A stretch of DNA of 64,000 bases, from assembly GCA_049568075.1 (NCBI GenBank), contig CP144911.1; one strand, given 5' to 3'. Shown piece after piece: positions 33,575 through 43,596 of the stretch. Made by a program: the position numbers and the translations under genes. The notes beneath the pieces are model-generated. The model was given only the letters and a program-made list of their open reading frames with translations, did not search any database and was not told the origin of the DNA. The stretch comes from Gottfriedia sp049568075. Lineage in GTDB: Bacteria; Bacillota; Bacilli; Bacillales; Bacillaceae_G. Each line of letters opens with the position of its first letter. Position 1 is the stretch's first letter.

Positions 33575-34593
33575 TACAATGTCTCCTTCCTATTGCCTTC
33601 AAAAATGGATAATAAATAGTTTGCAGCTGAAGTTGCTGTTAATTCTCCATTTACTATTGAGCTTTCAATCGTTTTTAAATTTAGTTTCACACTTTCATGA
33701 TTCATAAAACTTAGTTTCAACTGTTCAAAAACCATGTTGTACATCCAATCAATCATTTGTTTTTGACGGCGCAAAGAAAAATAGCCAGACTCAGTTGTTA
33801 GATCTTTGAAAGCATTAATTTCATTCCATATTTCTTCAATACCTTCACCAAGTAACGCGGAAGCTGTATATGCTTTACTAGACCAACCAGGAGTTGAAGG
33901 TTGTAATAGGTGAAGTATTCGATTAAATTCAGCCTTAGCCGCGTTGGCCTTTAATTTGTTTTGTCCATCGGCTTTATTGATGACTATTGAATCTGCAAGT
34001 TCCATGATGCCTTTTTTAATTCCTTGTAGCTCGTCTCCTGCTCCAGTTAACATGACTAAAAGAAAAAAATCTACCATTGAACGAACCTGTACTTCACTTT
34101 GTCCAACACCGACAGTTTCGATTAAAATCACGTCATAGCCTGCTGCTTCGCATACTAGCATTGATTCTCTTGTTTTACGTGCAATCCCACCAAGAGAACC
34201 ACCTGAAGCAGAAGGTCTAATAAATGCATTAGGATTCTTTGATAGTGAATCCATTCTTGTTTTGTCTCCTAAAATACTTCCTTTTGTAATTGTACTACTT
34301 GGGTCGATTGTTAAAACGGCTACTTTATGTCCTTGCTCACACAAATATGTTCCAAAGCTTTCTATTAAACTACTTTTACCGGCACCTGGAACCCCAGTTA
34401 TTCCAATCCGAATCGAACGACCTGAATGAGGAAGTAACCTTGTCAACACATTTTGTGCAGAATTCATATGTGCTGACGAATTACTTTCTATAAGGGTAAT
34501 TGTTTGGGCTAAAATAGTTCGATTGCCTTCAAGTACTCCATTTACATAGTCGTCTTCTGAAAGCTTTTTCTTTTTTTTGTTTTCGTAATCCAT
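33574..34593 (-). CDS. meaB: Methylmalonyl-CoA mutase-associated GTPase MeaB
   Basis: G3E-family P-loop GTPase that guards cobalamin loading and reactivation of methylmalonyl-CoA mutase. 339 residues: Walker A GVPGAGKSSLIE near 65, VLTIDPSSTITKGSILGDKTRM near 96, the switch region ETVGVGQSE near 158 and the base-specificity NKADG near 206. Directly abuts the mutB stop (TAA then ATG), so is translationally coupled to the mutase genes. Confidence 0.92.
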   Translation of the reverse strand: MDYENKKKKKLSEDDYVNGVLEGNRTILAQTITLIESNSSAHMNSAQNVLTRLLPHSGRSIRIGITGVPGAGKSSLIESFGTYLCEQGHKVAVLTIDPSSTITKGSILGDKTRMDSLSKNPNAFIRPSASGGSLGGIARKTRESMLVCEAAGYDVILIETVGVGQSEVQVRSMVDFFLLVMLTGAGDELQGIKKGIMELADSIVINKADGQNKLKANAAKAEFNRILHLLQPSTPGWSSKAYTASALLGEGIEEIWNEINAFKDLTTESGYFSLRRQKQMIDWMYNMVFEQLKLSFMNHESVKLNLKTIESSIVNGELTATSAANYLLSIFEGNRKETL

Positions 34594-36759
34594 TTAAATC
34601 GAATCCTCTAGTCGGCGATTAATTTCTTCAATAACCTTTTGTGCCGCAACTGGGATAACAGTACCTGGTCCGAAGATTGCTGCCGCTCCGTTCTTCAATA
34701 AAAATTCATAGTCCCCTGCTGGTATTACCCCTCCAGCTACAAGAACAATGTCCTGTCGACCTAGTTTTTTTAACTCTTCCATTAATTGTGGAAGTAGCGT
34801 TTTATGACCACCTGCTAAAGAGCTCATCCCGATCACATGAACATCATTTTCAACTGCTTGAAGTGCCGTTTCCGCTGGTGTTTGGAATAAAGGACCGATA
34901 TCTACATCAAAGCCTAAATCAGCAAATGCTGTTGCGATTACTTTCGCTCCACGGTCATGACCGTCTTGTCCAAGTTTAGCAATCATAATACGTGGACGAC
35001 GACCTTCTTTCTCTTCAAAATCATCAGCCATTTTACGTACAATCTCTATTTCATCTTTTTCACCGTATTCCGCACTATAAACACCCATAATTGAACGAAT
35101 AACGGCTTTATGTCTGCCTACTACTTTTTCATAAGCATCCGAAATTTCACCTAATGTTGCACGGGCTCTAGCGGCTTCGATTGCAAGCGCTAACAAATTA
35201 CCTTCCCCTGACTCCGCTGCCTCAGTAATTGCGGCTAATGCTGCCTGAACTTTCCCTTCATCTCTAGATGCTCGAAGCTCTTGTAATCGCAAAATTTGCG
35301 CTTCACGAACTGCAGTATTATCGACTTCTAAAACATCTAATGGATCTTCTTTTTCAAGGCGGTATTTATTAACGCCAATAATTGTTTCTTTACCTGAATC
35401 GATGTGAGCTTGACGTCTTGCAGCGGCTTCTTCAATTCTCATCTTTGGTAAACCAGTTTCAATCGCTTTTGCCATACCACCTAATGATTCAACCTCTTGA
35501 ATATGTGCCCATGCTTTTTGAACTAATTCATTTGTTAACGATTCAACGTAATACGAGCCTCCCCAAGGGTCCACTACATTACAAATTCCAGTTTCTTCTT
35601 GTAAATAAAGCTGCGTATTACGGGCAATACGAGCAGAGAAATCCGTTGGTAAAGCAATTGCTTCATCTAAAGCATTCGTATGAAGTGATTGAGTATGTCC
35701 TAATACAGCAGCCATCGCTTCAATACAAGTACGAGTAACATTATTAAATGGATCTTGTTCTGTTAAACTCCAACCAGATGTTTGTGAATGAGTTCTAAGC
35801 GCCATCGATTTTTCTTTCTTTGGATCAAATGATTTGATCAATTTAGCCCAAAGCATGCGCCCTGCTCTCATTTTTGCGATTTCCATGAAATAGTTCATTC
35901 CGATTCCCCAGAAGAATGATAATCGAGGAGCAAACGAATCAATATCGATTCCTGCTTTTAAACCTGTTCGAACATATTCCAAACCATTTGCTAAAGTATA
36001 GCCTAACTCGATATCTGCAGTTGCACCTGCTTCTTGCATATGGTATCCAGATATACTGATGCTGTTGAATTTAGGCATATGTTGTGAAGTATAAGAAAAA
36101 ATATCAGCGATAATACGCATTGACGCTTCTGGTGGGTAAATATAAGTATTTCTCACCATATATTCTTTCAAAATATCGTTTTGAATCGTTCCTGTAAGCT
36201 GTGATTGGTGTACCCCTTGTTCCTCAGCAGCGACAATATAAAATGCTAAAACAGGTAGTACTGCACCATTCATTGTCATTGAAACTGACATTTTATCTAA
36301 AGGAATACCATCAAATAAAATTTTCATATCAAGAATTGAATCAATTGCAACCCCTGCTTTTCCAACATCCCCTTCAACACGAGGATGATCTGAATCATAT
36401 CCACGGTGAGTAGCCAAATCAAACGCAATTGATAAACCTTTTTGACCAGCAGCTAAATTTCTTCGGTAAAATGCATTACTTTCTTCTGCAGTTGAAAAGC
36501 CGGCGTATTGACGAATTGTCCAAGGCTTGTTTATATACATTGCAGGGTACGGTCCACGTAAAAAAGGAGCGATTCCAGAAACGTAACCTAAGTGTTGCAT
36601 TTGATTAAGATCATTCGAATCATATAATGGTTTTACATCTATTTGTTCTAAAGTTTTCCAATCATCATGGTTAACTTGCATCTGTTTAGGAGGTGCTGTA
36701 TTTGGTGCTGAAAATGTTGTATTAAATGGCATCTTTGTAAAGTCTGTTAGTTTGTTCAT
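34594..36759 (-). CDS. mutB: Methylmalonyl-CoA mutase large subunit
   Basis: Adenosylcobalamin-dependent catalytic subunit converting (R)-methylmalonyl-CoA to succinyl-CoA. 721 residues. N-terminal TIM barrel with the substrate-binding YAGFSTAEESNAFYRRNL near 90 and GYHMQEAGATADIELGYTLA near 240; C-terminal B12-binding domain from about 590 with the DGHDRGAKVIA cobalt-ligand motif (DxHxxG) and AGGVIPAGDYEFL. GGAGG precedes the ATG, which overlaps the mutA stop by 4 nt. Second gene of the operon. Confidence 0.95.
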   Translation of the reverse strand: MNKLTDFTKMPFNTTFSAPNTAPPKQMQVNHDDWKTLEQIDVKPLYDSNDLNQMQHLGYVSGIAPFLRGPYPAMYINKPWTIRQYAGFSTAEESNAFYRRNLAAGQKGLSIAFDLATHRGYDSDHPRVEGDVGKAGVAIDSILDMKILFDGIPLDKMSVSMTMNGAVLPVLAFYIVAAEEQGVHQSQLTGTIQNDILKEYMVRNTYIYPPEASMRIIADIFSYTSQHMPKFNSISISGYHMQEAGATADIELGYTLANGLEYVRTGLKAGIDIDSFAPRLSFFWGIGMNYFMEIAKMRAGRMLWAKLIKSFDPKKEKSMALRTHSQTSGWSLTEQDPFNNVTRTCIEAMAAVLGHTQSLHTNALDEAIALPTDFSARIARNTQLYLQEETGICNVVDPWGGSYYVESLTNELVQKAWAHIQEVESLGGMAKAIETGLPKMRIEEAAARRQAHIDSGKETIIGVNKYRLEKEDPLDVLEVDNTAVREAQILRLQELRASRDEGKVQAALAAITEAAESGEGNLLALAIEAARARATLGEISDAYEKVVGRHKAVIRSIMGVYSAEYGEKDEIEIVRKMADDFEEKEGRRPRIMIAKLGQDGHDRGAKVIATAFADLGFDVDIGPLFQTPAETALQAVENDVHVIGMSSLAGGHKTLLPQLMEELKKLGRQDIVLVAGGVIPAGDYEFLLKNGAAAIFGPGTVIPVAAQKVIEEINRRLEDSI

Positions 36760-38855
36760 TTCATAACCCCTCCATCCATTTGAAGATTTTGCAACTTCTC
36801 AAAATTATTTACATTGATATGAATGAAATCATCAATTCCAACTTCTTTATATAAATTCATATCATCTATTGACGGCTTTCCTGCTAATAGTACTTTTGCA
36901 TACGGATTAATTGTTTTAATCTGATTTGTTAAAGAAGGTACAACTTCTGAATATTGATCATCTGTTGAACAAATGACAGCAATTTTCGATTCTGATTTTT
37001 TAAATGAATTGATTACATCATCAATTGATGAAAAGCCTTTATTTTGAAGCACCTTAAATCCTCCGACTTCAAAGAAATCAGTAACAAAGTCCGTACGAGG
37101 TTTATATGCTGCAACTTGTCCAAAATTTGCTACAAATACTGTTGGAAATTCACCTGTACTATTTTTATAGCTTTGAGAATTTTGGCGTAATGATTCATAG
37201 GGTTGTGCACCACGATGTATGTTTAATGGATTAACTCTAGGAAGTTCTGATTCTACTAGATTCATTGCATTTAAAATGTTCGATATTGTTACACCATCAT
37301 TTGCTGCATCAATAATATCTTCAATTGAACAACCACTTTGTAATACGAAATGTTCGGAACTGCTCTCGATGTTTTCTTTAATCCCCTGAACTTCCTTACG
37401 ATCCAATTCTTTTTTCTCTAACACTGTTTCATTCAGATTTGGATAAATATTAGTCCCAATAAATTTATCTTTTCTATTTTTTATGTTGCTCGATTTTTCT
37501 TCTGCAACCTGTCTAACTAATGCTTGAGGGAAGCCTTCTTGTATTGCTTTCACCATTCCACCTTTTTCTTCAATCTTTTGGAATAGTTCCCATGCCTTTT
37601 CAGCCAAAGAGTAAGTAAGTGATTCAATATACCAAGAACCACCAGCTGGATCAGCGACTTTTGATAAATTTGATTCTTTTTCAAGAATTAAATGTGTATT
37701 TCTCGCAATACGTCTAGAAAACTCATCAGATGATTTAATCGATTCATCAAATGGTGAAACATGAAGTGAGTCAGATCCACCAATTACGCCTGCAAAAGCT
37801 TCAACAGTTCCTCTAAGTATATTTACATATGGATCATAAATCGTTTTCGTCCAAGAAGATGTACGAGAATGAATTTGCATTTTTTGTGAAGCCTCATTAC
37901 CACCTAATTCTTTCAACATTCTTGCAAAAATCATTCTAGCTGCTCTTAATTTTGCGATTTCCATAAAGAAGTTCGATCCAACAGAAAACGAGAAAAGTAT
38001 TTTTGTCGCCGCATCGTCAAGCGGAATTTGTTGGTTATCCATTTCGCGTAGATACTCTAAACCAGTTGAAATAGCAAATGCTAATTCTTGCACTGCATTT
38101 CCTCCAGCATCGTGATAAGGATGTGACTGCACTAATATATTTCTTAAATTTGCTGTATGTCTAGCCGACCATTTTGTGATCTCAGCCATCATTTTGTAAG
38201 CATTTTCAAGAGAATACGGAAGTGTCCCTTCTTTCACTAAATTACTGATTGGATCCATTCCAATAAAGCCATTTATTTTATTAAAATCGTAATTTTGTTG
38301 TTGCAAATATGCGATAAATGAACCAAAAAATGCTTGCCCGCCGTTAACTGTTTCAATATATAAAGGAACTTCCTCTAAATTTATATTTTGAAAGGCTATT
38401 CTAAAATCATTAATAGATGTTAAGATTAACCCTTTATTTGAATTATTATTTTTAAGATTTGTTTCAAAAGATTCGTTAAGTTGAATCTTTAGCATCGTTT
38501 GCCCTTTGTCTAAATCATGTTTAGCAACACGGTTGAACTCTACTGGTGAAGAACAATCTAATTCCTGACTAATTTCCCATGGTTTTTCTAAATAGCCTTG
38601 TTCGCTTGTTCCTCTAACGAAAGGAAATTCACCTGGTTGTGCGTTTAAATAAGGATAGTTAGCGATATCCTCTTCCCCATACATCGGCTTCAAAATTATT
38701 TCTTCATACGTTTTTGTTACAAGCTTTTCCTCAATAGTGGCTCCTTTTAAGGATTTTTCAACAACATCTCTCCACTCTTGTACAGTAGGCTTTGGAAATT
38801 CAGCAAATAAATTCTCTTCCAAGTTATGGTTCGAAGTTTTCGTATTTTCTGACAT
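36756..38855 (-). CDS. mutA: Methylmalonyl-CoA mutase small subunit
   Basis: Non-catalytic partner in the mutase heterodimer. 699 residues with the same barrel plus B12-domain layout as MutB, but the cobalt-ligand DxHxxG is missing (VANFGQVAAYKPRTDF instead), as expected for MutA. ATG 38855 follows AAAGGAG by about 11 nt; an upstream GTG (38867) is too close to that site. First gene of the five-gene operon. The 640-bp upstream gap includes a leader hairpin and a terminator. Confidence 0.93.
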   Translation of the reverse strand: MSENTKTSNHNLEENLFAEFPKPTVQEWRDVVEKSLKGATIEEKLVTKTYEEIILKPMYGEEDIANYPYLNAQPGEFPFVRGTSEQGYLEKPWEISQELDCSSPVEFNRVAKHDLDKGQTMLKIQLNESFETNLKNNNSNKGLILTSINDFRIAFQNINLEEVPLYIETVNGGQAFFGSFIAYLQQQNYDFNKINGFIGMDPISNLVKEGTLPYSLENAYKMMAEITKWSARHTANLRNILVQSHPYHDAGGNAVQELAFAISTGLEYLREMDNQQIPLDDAATKILFSFSVGSNFFMEIAKLRAARMIFARMLKELGGNEASQKMQIHSRTSSWTKTIYDPYVNILRGTVEAFAGVIGGSDSLHVSPFDESIKSSDEFSRRIARNTHLILEKESNLSKVADPAGGSWYIESLTYSLAEKAWELFQKIEEKGGMVKAIQEGFPQALVRQVAEEKSSNIKNRKDKFIGTNIYPNLNETVLEKKELDRKEVQGIKENIESSSEHFVLQSGCSIEDIIDAANDGVTISNILNAMNLVESELPRVNPLNIHRGAQPYESLRQNSQSYKNSTGEFPTVFVANFGQVAAYKPRTDFVTDFFEVGGFKVLQNKGFSSIDDVINSFKKSESKIAVICSTDDQYSEVVPSLTNQIKTINPYAKVLLAGKPSIDDMNLYKEVGIDDFIHINVNNFEKLQNLQMDGGVMK

Positions 38856-38914
38856 GAATAAAGCCACTCCTTTCTTTAACTCTTAATTTAATAAGATGTA
38901 AAAAATAAATTAGA

Positions 38915-38951
38915 TCATCGACTTTATCTATGTAATAAAGTCGATTTTTCT
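38915..38951 (+). terminator. Hairpin in the mutA leader, T run on the plus strand
   Basis: ATCGACTTTAT / ATAAAGTCGAT 11-bp stem, 60-96 bp upstream of mutA. The T run follows on the plus strand, where no gene ends nearby. On the minus strand it would be a stable hairpin in the 5' leader of the mut operon or lie near its promoter. Confidence 0.45.
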
Positions 38952-39106
38952 TTTCATTAAGAATATAAATGCAAAGAATAATTAAAATTTCGACAAACAC
39001 TTTCAAAAATCCTCTAAAATTATGAAAATTACGTATTTTTTAAATCCTCTTATTTATAAGTATATTTTGATATTAGTTTTTTTAAAATTAAATGGTCATT
39101 TTAAAC

Positions 39107-39145
39107 CAAAAAAGGCTGCCTAATTAGACAACCTTTTTGGACCAT
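39107..39145. terminator. Bidirectional terminator
   Basis: AAAAAAGG.TGCC / GGCAACCTTTTT type stem around TAATTA, T-rich on both strands. The closest gene ending toward it is gerC-like 39499. The rest of 39146-39498 shows no gene. Confidence 0.6.
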
Positions 39146-39498
39146 TACTAACTAACACATGCACATTAGTTACAAAAGAATGAGGCATAGTGGTGGTGAA
39201 ATCGTCCTTTTTTTATATTTATTAAATTATATCAATCGAATATGTACTTGTAATTTGAGGGAATATCACATATTTTCAAATAAAATCAAACGATCTATAT
39301 GCAACTAAATGCCATTTAGCTCAAAAAAAAATCGACTTTTATGTTTATCTTGTTGTTAACCAAAAGCATCTATTAGTCAACCATAAATCTCTAATTCACA
39401 ACAGCGAATGAAAATTACACTCGTTCTTTCATGATAGTTTAAATTTATTATTATGCTTTCATTAAACTGATAAATGTAACAAAATTTAATTAGCCTAA

Positions 39499-40671
39499 TT
39501 ATGGTTCTTTTGAGAATGGTTTCTGTAAATTGGTGGACTTCCATTGTCCGCTTGTCAAAATTTGCACTTTTACCTCAACATCTAAGGAAGACGGTGAAAG
39601 TGAGATTGCTCCGTTCTTTTCAAATTTTTTCCAGTCTTTTACATTATTTCGATAAAGTATTTGTGAAAGCTGATAAACATCAATTCCTTTATTAACCCCA
39701 TTTTTGTAGGTTTCTTCAACTTCCTTTTTCAATGTTTTTTCAGCTATTTGTTTTACGGTTTTCATAGGCAAATATTTTACAACTTGAAAAATATCTCCTT
39801 CTATACGAATCTCCATTCGAAAATGAGGTTTGTTGTTCTTTATGGAGGCTACTGTTTTGATTTTGGGTTTTTTCAATACGATTTCTGTAACGGGCTCCCC
39901 ATCTTTTTTTAATAGGATCGGTGCTCGGGTGAAATCCTTGCCCGTCCATTTTAAACCTGATAAGTCTTTCTCAGACAAATACCCTTTGTATCGCTTTGAA
40001 GCTACAAAAGCCGACCCGTTATATTTTAATAAGGGGAAATCATTTTTGTCTGATTTCCATTTTTTTGTAATCGATAAAAATGGGATTTGTGTGGTCATCG
40101 CAGGCTCATAAAAATAAGCACGAAATTTGTAAAATACCAATGGACTAAAAAGAGAATAGTTTTTTGTCATTTCATTTGGGATATCCCTCACAGTATAAAG
40201 GGGTGAGAGATTTAAGATGGTTCCAGTTGCCAAAACCTCCTCGATAGGATCCTTTGTTCCAAATACCCACATCGTATTCCTAAACTGAAAGAAACGAGCA
40301 AAGAATTCATCAATTTGACGAATATCTCCATGTTTTAATATATTCTCGGAAAATACGACTGTATTAATGTGCTCCCAAGATACCCTTTGTTGAGTCGTTT
40401 TATAAAAGTCGAACGCTGAATGGTCTAAAATCTCCCCTGTTCCTTTTCCAATAAAAATTGGCTGTGGTGTCCGCATAGTGGTTTCTTGTTTTGCAAAAGT
40501 GGAAAAATTGATAAATTGAGGATAGAGCACGTATTGATTATTTTTAAAGTCAACTCCTAAGGCGTTTATGTACCATACATGCTCAACTTCTCTTGTGTCC
40601 CAACAGCCAGTTAACAGAAAAATAGATGGAAATACTATAAGAAGTTTTTTAAGCCAAAATTTTTTCCTCAT
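39499..40671 (-). CDS. Ger(x)C family spore germination lipoprotein
   Basis: C subunit of a GerA-type germinant receptor, in the spore inner membrane. 390 residues with a lipoprotein signal peptide and lipobox LTGC (Cys near residue 23) followed by WDTREVE, the GerC hallmark. The C-terminal GerAC domain spans about 195-370. The start ATG overlaps the A-subunit stop by 4 nt. Third gene in a B-A-C operon. Expression late in the forespore under SigG is expected from the family. Confidence 0.9.
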   Translation of the reverse strand: MRKKFWLKKLLIVFPSIFLLTGCWDTREVEHVWYINALGVDFKNNQYVLYPQFINFSTFAKQETTMRTPQPIFIGKGTGEILDHSAFDFYKTTQQRVSWEHINTVVFSENILKHGDIRQIDEFFARFFQFRNTMWVFGTKDPIEEVLATGTILNLSPLYTVRDIPNEMTKNYSLFSPLVFYKFRAYFYEPAMTTQIPFLSITKKWKSDKNDFPLLKYNGSAFVASKRYKGYLSEKDLSGLKWTGKDFTRAPILLKKDGEPVTEIVLKKPKIKTVASIKNNKPHFRMEIRIEGDIFQVVKYLPMKTVKQIAEKTLKKEVEETYKNGVNKGIDVYQLSQILYRNNVKDWKKFEKNGAISLSPSSLDVEVKVQILTSGQWKSTNLQKPFSKEP

Positions 40672-42167
40672 CTTTTTTTTTCATCCTTTTGTTTCGTGCT
40701 ATCGTTCGTATGAATCTCTTTCGGTCTCCGTATCATATTTTTAAAACGAATTCGGATTGTTGCCGGCATCAAACTAGTTGGTACAAATGGAGAGTATGGG
40801 GCCATAAATGGAACCCCGAAAGAGCGTAAATTCACAAGATGAATACAAATTACAAAAACAGAAAATATAAGCCCTGTTATACCGAGTAAGCTTGATAGTA
40901 GATAGACAAAATACCGAAGAATACTTAATGTTCCCGACAGCGACTGGTTGATCAAAGTAAACGTCGAAACCACAGAAATAGCCATCATTACAACAATACC
41001 AGGAGAAGCCAATCCTGCACTGATGGCCGCTTGCCCAATAATTAACCCACCTACTACGGATAACGTTTGACCAACCGTAGTAGGGATTCTAAGACCTGCC
41101 TCTCTCAGTAACTCAAATAAAAAAATCATCAAGAATCCCTCTAATGTAGTAGGGAATGGAACTCCCTCTCTCGACAAAGCCAGTGTTGCCAGCAATGTGT
41201 AAGGTATTTGATCCGGATGATAAGCGACTAAAGCAATCCAAAATCCCGGTAGAAAAACAGCTATAATTAAGCTGAAAATCCTCAGTACTCTTCCCAAGCT
41301 TGCAAAAGGGGCTGACGAATGCTGGTCCTCTGCATTATTCACGAAAAACACAAGAGTAACAGGTCCAATGGATGCAGTCGGAGAGCCTTCCACCAATAAA
41401 ACGAAACGTCCATAAAGTAGGCAATTAACAGCATAATCAGGTCGTCCCGTATATTCTAATAAAGGGAAAAGACTGAAAGGCCGATCTGTAATAAGTTCTT
41501 CAATTTGGTCAGATGAAACAATGCCATCGACTTTAATATTATTTAATTTGGACCGTACTTGTTCTAAAACATCCTGTGAAATAACATCTTTCAAAAAAAG
41601 AACAGCAACCCTAGTTTTACTTCTAGTCCCAATAACAAATTCTTCATAACTAAGGGAGCATGTTTTCAATCTTTTTCGTATTAATCCAATATTAGTTTGA
41701 AGTTCTTCTACAAAACCGTCCCTTCCCCCTCTTAGTGTCACTTCCGTACTAGGTGATTCTACAGATCTTGCTGGTAGCATCGCTAGTTTGATGGAAAAAA
41801 CCAGCCTAGACGCAGTGAGGAAAAAGAGAACTTCTCCTTCATAAATTTTTTGGGCGATGTCTTCCTGTGAAAAGTCTGATTTAACGAAAGTGATAGGGAA
41901 ATCAAGTTTTGACTCAAAATCCTTTGCATCACCGGAAAATCCATTTTCCAACACTTCATGAAGATGAGGCATTATTGTTTTTCTCAATTCTTTTATGTCA
42001 ATGAGACTTTGACAATATACAGATAAAATAGAAAAATAACGTTTGCCACTATCGATTTGATGTTTTTGGAAGATAACATCTTGCGCCCCTTCAAACCAGC
42101 CCCTTAAAATTTCTTCATCCCACTTGACCTTCATCTGATCTTGAACAGGTTGATTATTGCGCTTCAT
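40668..42167 (-). CDS. GerA family spore germination protein (A subunit)
   Basis: A subunit of a germinant receptor, 499 residues. Cytosolic N-terminal domain (about 1-270, with FLKDVISQDVLEQVR and LLYGRFVLLVEGSPTASIGP), then about five or six membrane segments with the family motifs REGVPFPTTLEGFLMIFLFE, RIPTTVGQTLSVVGGLIIGQ and VPFMAPYSPF. ATG 42167 follows GGAGGT by 7 nt; it overlaps the B-subunit stop. Germinant specificity cannot be predicted. Confidence 0.92.
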   Translation of the reverse strand: MKRNNQPVQDQMKVKWDEEILRGWFEGAQDVIFQKHQIDSGKRYFSILSVYCQSLIDIKELRKTIMPHLHEVLENGFSGDAKDFESKLDFPITFVKSDFSQEDIAQKIYEGEVLFFLTASRLVFSIKLAMLPARSVESPSTEVTLRGGRDGFVEELQTNIGLIRKRLKTCSLSYEEFVIGTRSKTRVAVLFLKDVISQDVLEQVRSKLNNIKVDGIVSSDQIEELITDRPFSLFPLLEYTGRPDYAVNCLLYGRFVLLVEGSPTASIGPVTLVFFVNNAEDQHSSAPFASLGRVLRIFSLIIAVFLPGFWIALVAYHPDQIPYTLLATLALSREGVPFPTTLEGFLMIFLFELLREAGLRIPTTVGQTLSVVGGLIIGQAAISAGLASPGIVVMMAISVVSTFTLINQSLSGTLSILRYFVYLLSSLLGITGLIFSVFVICIHLVNLRSFGVPFMAPYSPFVPTSLMPATIRIRFKNMIRRPKEIHTNDSTKQKDEKKR

Positions 42168-43251
42168 TGATGTTACCTCCATTCTTTTTATTCACAAACA
42201 TGGAGAGGATGGCTAAAAGTACAAGAATCAAGAATATGAATACAAAAGTTCCCGGTAAAAATTGACGGGATAAAAACAAATAAAAAGAGGTATCATTAAT
42301 CGACAAAATGGATATTAGAGTGACCCACCCGAGGAAAAAAATTTTCAATCCACTATTTACCTTCTTATTTGTAACTTGAAGAATATCTGAGACTAAAAAA
42401 GTAAGAAGAGACAAACGGATGAAAGCTCCAACAAACCATTGATAAACTGATAAAAAGTCGAGATGTTCAATATAACGACCAATTGATACTAGCCTCCATT
42501 CTTCAAAGGCTGGGTATCGTTGCTTAGCGGCCACGAATGGACCAAACTCTGTGATGGCCCCAATCGTTGGTCCAAGAGTAAGGATTACAAAAGTGATACC
42601 AATCCAAATCAAAGTAGTAACCTTTATTTTTTCATTTAAGTGATGATGAAAAAATAGGATAAAAGCAACCTCTATAAATCCTGATATTGGATATACCATG
42701 CCTTTTATAACAGGAGAAGTACCGTGTTCAATATATGGTTTTAAAAAAGAGTAATCTTTATGCGGAAAATTCGCAGTCATGACAAAAAAACCTAAAAGAA
42801 TGACAATTGGGAGAAGGATACCCGCCGTTAACCCTATGGATTGAATTCCATGCTTTGCATTATAAAAACAAATAATAGAAAAAGTAGCGCCTAGTAATAC
42901 TCTAGGTGTCATCGGGAGATAAAACGATAAAAAGGTTAACGTTTCCTTTAAAAGGACGACACCCGAGGAAAATAAGTATAGGAGGATCATAGCCATTAAT
43001 GGATAGGTAATAAATCTCCCGAAATTTCCCTTAAGCCATAGAAACAACTGTTCTCCATTCATACGTTTTTGGATAAAGTAGAGAATTGGTATCAAGAATA
43101 ATAAAGAAACGCTTGAGAGCAAAATGGTAATCCAAGAATCACGGCCCGAAACGTCTAAAACCATAGGAATGATAATGACATGGTTAACAAGTCCAGTACT
43201 ACCAATTAAGATAAAAGACATTTGAAGCAAGTTGATAGTTTGGTTTTTCAT
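42154..43251 (-). CDS. GerAB-like spore germination permease (B subunit)
   Basis: B subunit of a germinant receptor, APC-superfamily fold with ten predicted membrane helices, 365 residues. In GerAB-type proteins this subunit binds the germinant. ATG 43251 is seven bases after GGAGG; upstream ATGs lack a site. Unusually it is the first gene (order B-A-C); most operons are A-B-C or A-C-B. Overlaps the A-subunit gene by 14 nt. Confidence 0.88.
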   Translation of the reverse strand: MKNQTINLLQMSFILIGSTGLVNHVIIIPMVLDVSGRDSWITILLSSVSLLFLIPILYFIQKRMNGEQLFLWLKGNFGRFITYPLMAMILLYLFSSGVVLLKETLTFLSFYLPMTPRVLLGATFSIICFYNAKHGIQSIGLTAGILLPIVILLGFFVMTANFPHKDYSFLKPYIEHGTSPVIKGMVYPISGFIEVAFILFFHHHLNEKIKVTTLIWIGITFVILTLGPTIGAITEFGPFVAAKQRYPAFEEWRLVSIGRYIEHLDFLSVYQWFVGAFIRLSLLTFLVSDILQVTNKKVNSGLKIFFLGWVTLISILSINDTSFYLFLSRQFLPGTFVFIFLILVLLAILSMFVNKKNGGNINEAQ

Positions 43252-43365
43252 GTACATTCCTCCAGAAAGCAAATTCATTACCAAGATAGTATATCCTTCT
43301 GGAATATTTTTATTATTTTTGAAGTACCCTCCCTACTTAATTATCTATATCAAAACCTACGTATA

Positions 43366-43372
43366 TAGTATG
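43366..43372 (-). promoter_or_regulatory. Possible SigG -10 element of the germination operon
   Basis: CATACTA on the minus strand, about 115 bp upstream of the B-subunit start, matches the SigG -10 consensus. A matching -35 at correct spacing is not clear (TGTATT lies 20 bp upstream), so this is tentative. Nothing else was seen in 43373-43538. Confidence 0.3.
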
Positions 43373-43539
43373 TGGTTGTTTAAATTATCATTAATACACC
43401 TCAGAAACGATCCTACTAGTTTGTTCAATAGGAAACGAACCACTTTTGTGATTCGTGATATTTAACAAACTGTGCGCTAAAATTGTATCTTGAATGAACA
43501 ATACACTTATACAGAGCCTTCTAAAAAAAGCATTAAAAT

Positions 43540-43583
43540 AAAACAGCTAGTCTACCAATTAAATAAGTAGTCTAGCTGTTTTA
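43540..43583. terminator. Bidirectional terminator after the N-demethylase operon
   Basis: AAAACAGCTAG.CTAC / GTAG.CTAGCTGTTTT long stem with an AT loop, 14 bp after the reductase stop at 43597. Confidence 0.78.
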
Positions 43584-43596
43584 ATAAAATTGAACT

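Noticed and set aside
34677..36413. Plus-strand frames opposite mutB
   Set aside because: Shadows of the mutB codon pattern on the other strand; no ribosome sites.
38824..39006. 60-residue minus-strand frame upstream of mutA
   Set aside because: Reads across the leader hairpin and the mutA ribosome site into mutA; not a plausible protein.
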